Source: a virus. From it: a stretch of DNA of 30,482 bases. Each line of letters opens with the position of its first letter. Positions within the stretch are counted from its first letter, which is position 1. The notes below the pieces were generated by a model that saw only the letters and a list, made by a program, of their open reading frames with translations, ran no database searches and was not told the DNA's origin. The position numbers and the translations under genes are program-made. Shown here in pieces: positions 12,701 through 21,700 of the stretch. The stretch is from the IMG/VR virus record IMGVR_UViG_3300006332_001087, positions 1 to 30,482 of that record. One strand, given 5' to 3'.

Positions 12701-15700
12701 TGTTGTTAACTCAACAACTTTCCAAGTTGATGTTGGTAAAACACCAGACGTAATTTTCAATCCTACTGCTGCAACATACAGTGGTTCAACAGGTCTTCTT
12801 AAGATGACTATTGGTGAGCATAGATTGAGAGCTGGTACAAATATTAAGGTTGCTACAGGTAGTCTTCCATTCAGATGTACTATGGATGGATTGCAGTCTG
12901 TTAAGAAATATCCAAGAGCGAATGATTTCATTTATCAGGATAGTGTTCCTATTCTATATGAAGGAACTACTCATACTGCAAATGGTGCATCATACACACC
13001 AGAAACAGGTTTACTAACAATTACAGTGTTTAGTCATGGATTTGCTCATGGTGATAAAGTTCGTATTGCTGATGAATCACTTACATTTGAATGCTTGTTG
13101 GACAACAACATAACTCAACATAGATATCCACGTTCTACAGACCCATCTAGCGGTAGGTTACATAAGATTCTTAATGTAACTACTAATACATTTGATGTAA
13201 ATGTTGGTATATCTCCTGACCTTTCATTACATACATTTAAGTCTGCAGATCCTAATGGCATTATTCATAAGGATAATACCATTACTTTAGATGTTGGTAA
13301 GACACATAATATTGCATATGATGTTTCTAGTGCAAACTATACTCCTGTAACTGGTGCATTAGTAATTACCACTTCTGCTCCTGGTTCTCCTGGATTAGGT
13401 GGAAATATGAATTTAATGGTTGGTGATAGCATTAGACTTAGAGATGGAGCATTCCTCTTCTCATGTAATATGGACGGTCAAGCAACCGATCATGCATATC
13501 CAAGATTAACTGACCCTGCTCGTGGTACTGCTGTTGAAGTTACTAATATTTCTGAAATTAATAGGACTGCAACTGATGCATCATACAACCCATTAACAGG
13601 TATGATGACTGTTACTTGCGGTGCATTATTAAACCCACCAAGTACTAGAAATTGTACTGGTGCTGCTTATGATCCTGCTACTGGAATGTTAACTATTACA
13701 TCATCTGGTCATCAGGTATACAATGGTAACCTTGTTAGACTTAATGATGGTGCATTTATATTCCGTTGTGGATTGGATGATGAGACAACAGACCACTTCT
13801 ACCCACGCTCAGGTGACCCTGCAAGAGATGAATGGTTACCTGCACAGAATAGAACTGCAAATACATTTGATTTGTTTATTGGTAAGTCTCAAGACCTTAG
13901 TGAGCATACATGTGTTGGTGTAACTACTAACCCTTGCATGAAAGTTGCTGGTGAGTTAGTTAGATTTGAAGAAGGTGCTATTACCTTTAGTTGTACTAAA
14001 GATGGTAATGCTACAAACCATGCATATCCTCGTAAGACTGACCCAGTGTTTAGAAGAGGATGGAGTGTTGTAGAAGCTTCAACTAACACTACATTTGATG
14101 TATTTGTTGGTAGAACTATATTTGGTGCTTATACACACAGCTTCGTTTCTGGATTAGCTGACGGTATTAGGCAGAATAATAATGCCTTTACTGTTAATGT
14201 TGGTAAGAGTAAGTTCTCAGCATACACACCTTCTGCTGCTACCTATGTACCTGAGACAGGTATTATGGACTTGACTATTGGTAATCATTGGATTAAGGAT
14301 GCTACCACTCATACAGCAACTGATGTAAATTACATTGCATCAACTGGTGTAATGACACTTACAATTCCTAATCATGGTTTCATGATAGGAGATAAAGTTA
14401 AGGTTGCTGATAATGCAATATCATTAACATGTTCATTAGACCAACACGGTAGTGAGCATACTTATCCAAGATCTACTGACCCTAAATCTGGGGAGTGGAT
14501 GCTAATTTCTAACGTTACTGATAATACATTTGATGTTAACGTAGGAACTTCACCACAATTAGACTTTGATGTTTCCAATGCATCCTACGATCCTGTATCT
14601 GGAAACTTAATACTTACCATTGGTACACATAGTCTTTCAGTTGGAACTAGTATAAGATTAAAAGATAATTCAATTACATTTGTTTGTGATTATGGTGGAG
14701 ATGGATACAGTACTCAGAAGTCATATCCAAGATCATATGGTGCTAATACAAGTGATAATCAAGACTATGCATACAATACTTCACTGAATATTATTGCTAA
14801 GGATGCAACAACCATTACGGTAAACGTTAACGAAGCACCAGATACTGCAATTAGTCATGCTGGTACTCATAACTATCATTCATCTTTATCAGGTGCTGTA
14901 ATTACTGGTGGTGATTACACTCACACATTTGTAAGTTGTGTTCAAAATGGTATTACAAGAGCTGGTGATTCTGTATACATTGAGCAAGATTCATTAACAT
15001 TCCGTTGTGATCTTGATGGACAGACAACAGATAAGACATATCCTCGTTCATCTGGTTCTAATGCTCCTGGTGGTGCTGACTATGCCTACAATACTGCAAC
15101 TTATGTTCAGGAAGTTAAGACTACAACTCATACTCCAACATTAGCAGCATACACTCCAACCACAGGTATGATGACCATAACTCTAGCTGGTCATGGATTA
15201 TCTGCTCCAACTACAAAAACTGCAGAAAGTGGTACATCATTTAATCCAGCAACAGGTGAACTATTTGTAACATCTGCTAATCATGGATTTGTAACTGGTG
15301 ATATGGTTAAGATTGCTGATAATTCTTTAGTCTTTACTTGTGCTGAAGATGGTAATTCTACTAATCATTCATATCCAAGACCTAGTGACTTTGCTAGTGG
15401 AAGATTCTTCCCAATACTTCGTACAAGTGCTAACGATTTCAGTATGACTGTTGGTAATGCATTCGGTGATCAACCTATTTCCAATAATACAACTCACGTA
15501 TGGGTATCAGCAGTTGCTAATGGATTGGTTAAAGCAAATGATAAGGTTAGATTAGATGAGAATGCAGTAACATTCACTTGTGCTAAAGACGGTGATGCTA
15601 CAAACCATTCATATCCAAGACGTACAGACCCATCTTACTTTGAGTGGTTACCATTAGATAATGTTCAGACAGATACATTTGATGTCTTTATTGGTAAGTC

Positions 15701-18700
15701 TAGTGATACATCAACCCACACCTTTGTAAACTTTGTTGCAAACAGCATGAAGAGACCAACTGGTGTAATTACAGTTGATGTTGGTATATCTTCAAATACT
15801 TCAACTCACGCATTCCAATCTGCTAGTGCAGATGCTATTAAGTGTGGTGGACAATACACTCACGTTTGGAAGGGTGGACTAACAGTAGATAAAGCATTTA
15901 CTATTGGTGGTGATTATACACACGAATTTGTTTCTGGTGGTGAGAAGTTTACTATAACTACTGCTGCATTTACTCCTGGAACTGGTTTAATGACTGTAAC
16001 AGTTCCTAATCATGGATTTGACAATGGAGATATGGTTAAATTTGACGATGGTTCAATAACATTCCGTTGTTTACAAGATAACTATCAGACTGACCATACA
16101 TATCCACGTTCTTCTGACCCAGCTAGCGACACATATTTGGAAGTATCTAGTGTTACTAAAGATACCTTTGTTGTTAATGTCGGTACTTCTTCTAATACTA
16201 CCACTCACCAATTCCAATCTGCTGTAACAAATGGATTAACTCGTGCTGTAATTAGAACTGGTGGTGCTTATACACATACTCTTACAGGTGCTAAGGGTGG
16301 ATGCTTTAAGAAGAAAGGTAGAGCAATAGCTATTGATGATCATGGATTGACCATGACATGTGAATATGATGATAGAGGTTCAAATCATACGTATCCACGT
16401 ACTACAGATCCTTCATCTAAGCAAGTATTACCAATTACTAAGTTTGATACAAACTCATTTACTGTTAATGTTGGTCCTACTTCATTCAATAAAAATTATA
16501 AACCATACAATCCTACTGCTGCAACATACGATACAAGTAATGGTAATTTACAGCTAAACCTTCTTGCTCATGATATTACAACTGATGATTTCGTAATCAT
16601 TGAAGATGAGTCAATTAGATTTACATGTACAATGGACAATAACCAGTCCATTAAATCTTATCCTAGACCTGGACATGATGTTCGTACTTCTGGTAAAGAA
16701 TTACCAGTTATTGCTACAGATGCTACTTCAATAACAGTTAATGTAGGTACACCTGGAACTAATCAGACATTTACACCATCTGCTGCTACTTACGATGCAT
16801 CAACAGGTGATATGACTTTAACGATTGGTCAACATGGAATGCGTAAAGGTTCTAGTATTGTTATACAGAATAATACTTTACAGTTCACTTGTGATATGGA
16901 TGGCAATACTGCCACTAAGACATATCCACGTGCAACAGATCCTTATGGTGCTGAGAAATCAATTCCTGTAACTGACGTATATTATAGTTCAGGTACTGCT
17001 AGTAACGCTGCATTTGTTCCTTCAACAGGTGTAATGACAATTACATTGACTGCTCATGGACTTAATAATGGAGATTACATCCAACTTGTTGATGAGTCAT
17101 TAACTTTTAGATGTAACTTAGATGGATATACATCGGACCATAAGTATCCAAGAGCAACTGACCCTTCAAGTGGAAGATGGTTAGCCATTTCAAATAAGAC
17201 CAATGATACATTTGAAGTTAATGTAGGAATATCTTCAGATACTTCTACTCATGCTTTCTTAAGTGCTGCAACTAATGGTGTTAGAGCACAGAATGGTATG
17301 ATTAAGGTTAATGTTGGTAAGTCTCCTATCAAAGGATACAATCCTTCATTAGCAGCTGGTTCAACAACAGCATATGATCCTACTACTGGAATGTTGACCA
17401 TTGATATTGGTGCTCATGAACTTGAGGTTGGTGATGGTATTAAGATTGCTAAACAATCATTTGGATTTATTTGTGCTCAGGATGGTGGTAATACTATTCA
17501 CTATTATCCTCGTACAAGTGATTGGGGTTATAATAAATCTCATCCTATTACTGCTACAACTTCAACTTCTGTTACTGTTAATATATCTAATGGTGCTATT
17601 AGTAATACTACAGAACATGCTTTCTATACAGTATATGATAAGTACACACCAACTGGAATAACATATAGTGGTTGGACAGGAATAATGACTGTTACAACTA
17701 ATGTTGTTCATAATATGGATGCAGGTGAGTACATTAAGTTTGATGATAATTCATTAACATTTACATGTACTAAAGACGGTAATGCTACTGAGCACAGATA
17801 TCCTAGAGCAACTGACCCTGCAAGTGGTAAGTGGTTGAAGGTTCTATCTACAGGATTGACATCATATACCTTCCAAGTACAAGTTTTAGATATATCACCT
17901 TCTACTAACGTTACTACACATACATTCGTATCTGGTAAAACATATGCAACTAACTGTATTAAGAGAGCAGCAGTTGTAACTGGTGGTGATTATGCACATA
18001 CATTTACTGGTAATGCAAGTAGCAATAATGTTTCTTATGAACCAGCAAGTGCTCACACATTCTCAAGTGCTGACCCTGGTGCAGTTAAGAAGCTCTTAAC
18101 TAAGCATTCTTTTGTTTCTGCAGAAACTAATTGTGTTACTGTTATGGATTATAGTGTAGGTGATTGTGTAGATGTTCAAGCAACTGTAGAAAACTTAATT
18201 GATATAGTTACTGATACTTTAGAAGATGCTAATAATCCATCACCTATAGATCATCTTGGTTCTGTATCAAAATTATCTTCAGATCCAAATAATGAATTCC
18301 TTGGTGGACGTGTATATGCATATTTGGAAGAAACATTCCCAGTTTCATTACACAATTCTACTGATGATATAATCTATGCAAATCAAATTGGTAATGATGG
18401 TAAGTACAGATTCCAAGATGCTGCTGATTTAGTTGAAGCAAATGCTGGTCCTATTGTAGATAAAGCATCTTACGATATGCTTAATCTATATCCAGATTTA
18501 CTTTTGGATATGCCTAGAAATGCTGATGGTAGTGGAAATGGTACTTTACAGTGTAAGACTGACTTAGCATTAATTCTTACTGAATTTATTAAAGACCTTA
18601 GACAAGGTGGTAACTTTAATACAGTTAACGTTGCTAGGAGATATCTTGGTGCTAATGATGTAATCTTACACATTCGCTTACAGTTATTCCAATCTGCATA

Positions 18701-21700
18701 TGCACATTTACGTCTTGCACATTACATGAAGCAAGCGATAACTGGTAATTTAACTTATGATAATACTGATAAAATTATAGTTGGTGATTGGGGTATTACA
18801 CAATCAACAGCAACTCAATTTACAGCAACAGGAGCAACTTATGATCCTGCAACTGGTATTCTTGTTGCAACTATTGGAACTCATAGTCTTGAAGTTGGAG
18901 ACTATGTTAATGTCGTAGATGGTTCTTTAACATTCAGTTGTGCTGGTGGTACAGGAACTCATACTTTTGTAAGTGGTGTTACTGATGCCATTACTGCAGA
19001 CTCTGGTGGACCATTTACTGCAGCAACAGGAACAACATATAATCCTTCAAATGGTAATCTAGAATTAGAAATTGGATCACATAGTTTGACTACAAGTAAT
19101 ACAATTAGTATTGCTGATTTTGGAATTACATTTACTTGTGATGCTGATAATCATTCTTCTAATCATCCATATCCACGTCCTACTGACCCTGCGTCTACTA
19201 ATACGTCAGATATGAATAATGGTGTTCTAGCAATTAGTGCTGTAACTGGTACAACAATTACAGTTAACGTTAGTGCAGTTACAACATCTCAGGCTGCATA
19301 TCCAAGATCAACTGACCCTGCGTCTGGTAGTAATTTGGAAATCCTTGCTGCTGATGCAACAACAATTACACTTAATGTTGGTGCTACAACTAATGTTCAA
19401 GCACATACATTTGTAAGTGCAGTTGCTGCTGGAATAGTCTCTCCTGGTGATTGTGCTGATGTTAAGGAAGCAATTGATAGTTTAGTTGAAACTGCTAATG
19501 ATATCATTGCTCCTACAAATAATGACTTTGCAATATCTGCTGATAGATTATACTTTAATAGAAAATCAATTGCTGATGAAATAACAACATTAGTAACTAA
19601 TGAATTCCAATTCCAATTAGCAGAAGGTGGTCCTTACTACAATGCATTCTTATATCCAGAACCAGGTGGTGTTCAAACATGTCAACGTGACCTATCTCTT
19701 ATTATGTTGGGTATTATTTCTGACTTACAAACAGGTGGAAATAATAGCACTATTGCTGCAATGGAAAATTATCTATCCACTACAATGCAAATTAACTACA
19801 TCGAAGATGAGTTATTAGCAACAACATATGCTATTGAGCAGATGAAGTGGTTAGGTGAGCATGCAATTCTTAATAGGTTGTACACTAAAGATTCTAATGA
19901 GGTTCCTCCATCATATAACTTTAACTATACTACTATAGAAGCATATAGAGATGGATTAACACCAGTTGATATGAGCCCAGTTGTTACTAGGTTTAAAGAA
20001 TTGGTTGATATTGCTCTTAATATACTTGCTCCTGGTAAGTTGGCAATGAGAGGTGCTGCTAAGAACTTACTTTATAACCAGAGTTACTATAAAGAAGAGA
20101 TTACAACTCTTGTAACACAGCAGTTCGGTGCTTCTGTTTGGTTGTATGATGATTGGCTCAATACCATTGTTACTAATTTAGTACATGATTTAATTACAAC
20201 TGATATTACTGATACAGTAGTAGCACATAATATTGAAATTGAAAATGTTACTGGTGCTTTTGAAGTTGGTGAGATGATATTCAGTCAAAGAGCTGGTGGT
20301 GGATCTGCTGTAGTTCTTGAATATAAGAGTGAAGGTAGTTTCTTAGTTGTTGGAAAATGGTATGGTTCTCCTTGGGAAGCAAACGATAGACTAGAAGGAA
20401 CACGTTCTGGTGTTGTAGCAAATGTTAAAGTGGGTGGAGTTGGTTATCCATATACTTGGTTTAACAAACCAGCAAATGTTAGAACTATTACTTTTGCTAA
20501 GAATATACAATCTAATATCCAAGGTCAGGTATCTGCACCTAATTTATTCTCAAATCCAGAGCAAATAAGATTTAATTGGCTTCCTGGTTATATTGTTATT
20601 AGTGATGATTTTGCACAAGCACCAGATGGTACACAAACTGCAGAAAAATTAATTGCTTATCAAAGTAATGGTTATCACTATACTAGTAGAAACTATAGTT
20701 TAACATCTTATGATACGTGGGATGATGGAATTATTAAGTTTGATGATACTAACAATAGTTTTGACGAAGGTGGAGCAGCTACTGAAGATGATAATCAGCA
20801 ATATACATTCTCAGTATTCTTTAAAGGAGATGAATTTAATAAAGTTAGATTCGGTCTTGTTATGGATGCTGGTACAGTTGGTCAGCAAGATGTATTCTTT
20901 GATTTAGATCTTGCTTCAGGAACTGCTGGAACATTATTCCAACCTCAAGGTGGTATAAGTGGTGATGATTATGGTTCTGTTCCTTATGGTAATGGATGGT
21001 ATAGAGCATATATTACAACAACCATATCCTTTGGATTTAGTGAATTACGTGCTCAATTCTTAATGTATGATGCTACTAATTCTTTATCATACTTGGGTGA
21101 TGGTGCAAGTGGTATGTTTATGTGGGGTGCTAAATTATCTGTTGGTACTATTGACCCATACACTTCTCAACTTGGTGAAATATTCTATGCAGACACAGAG
21201 TATAATGTTAAGACCTATGCTTTAAGTGCTTTAGAAACTTATGCAAGTCAGGCAATAAGTGATACACTCACATCACCTTCACCTGCTGCAAGTTATATTA
21301 AGTACTTTGATGCTAACTCTTCTGCATACTATAACGATAAGTCAGTAACTAGATGTATCAGAAGTAACTTAGATATTCTAAAAGGACAACTAGGTTTAGA
21401 TACATTCTACACTAATATCACTGTTAACAATGGTATTAGTATGCCTACCTACACATATGGAACTAGAGAAGTACCAATTGGTTTAGGTGGTGGATTAAAT
21501 GATTCTGATTACTTGTATGGATTTAATAGTGGTGCATATGCAGAATTAGAAACTATGACTGTTAATGAAGGTGAGATTGTTAACATCTATCAGAGATTAC
21601 GATTTGATGCTGAGATAACAGATGGACCATTCTGGATAGGTGAGACTATTAGAAAGGTATCTGATAATGCTGTAAATGGAACTGTTCATGGATTATGGGA

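Noticed and set aside
17401-17661. Plus-strand frame coding for a very hydrophobic, Leu/Ile-rich 86-residue peptide, like a membrane protein
   Set aside because: It is the shifted reading of the YPR array, where GGTGAT- and ACTATT-type codons become Val, Leu and Ile. Similar shadows occur at 2629, 16360, 22513 and 29555.
11640-18110. DNA-level tandem repeats resembling a CRISPR array
   Set aside because: Units are long (over 200 nt), irregular, conserved at protein level only, and lie in an open reading frame.
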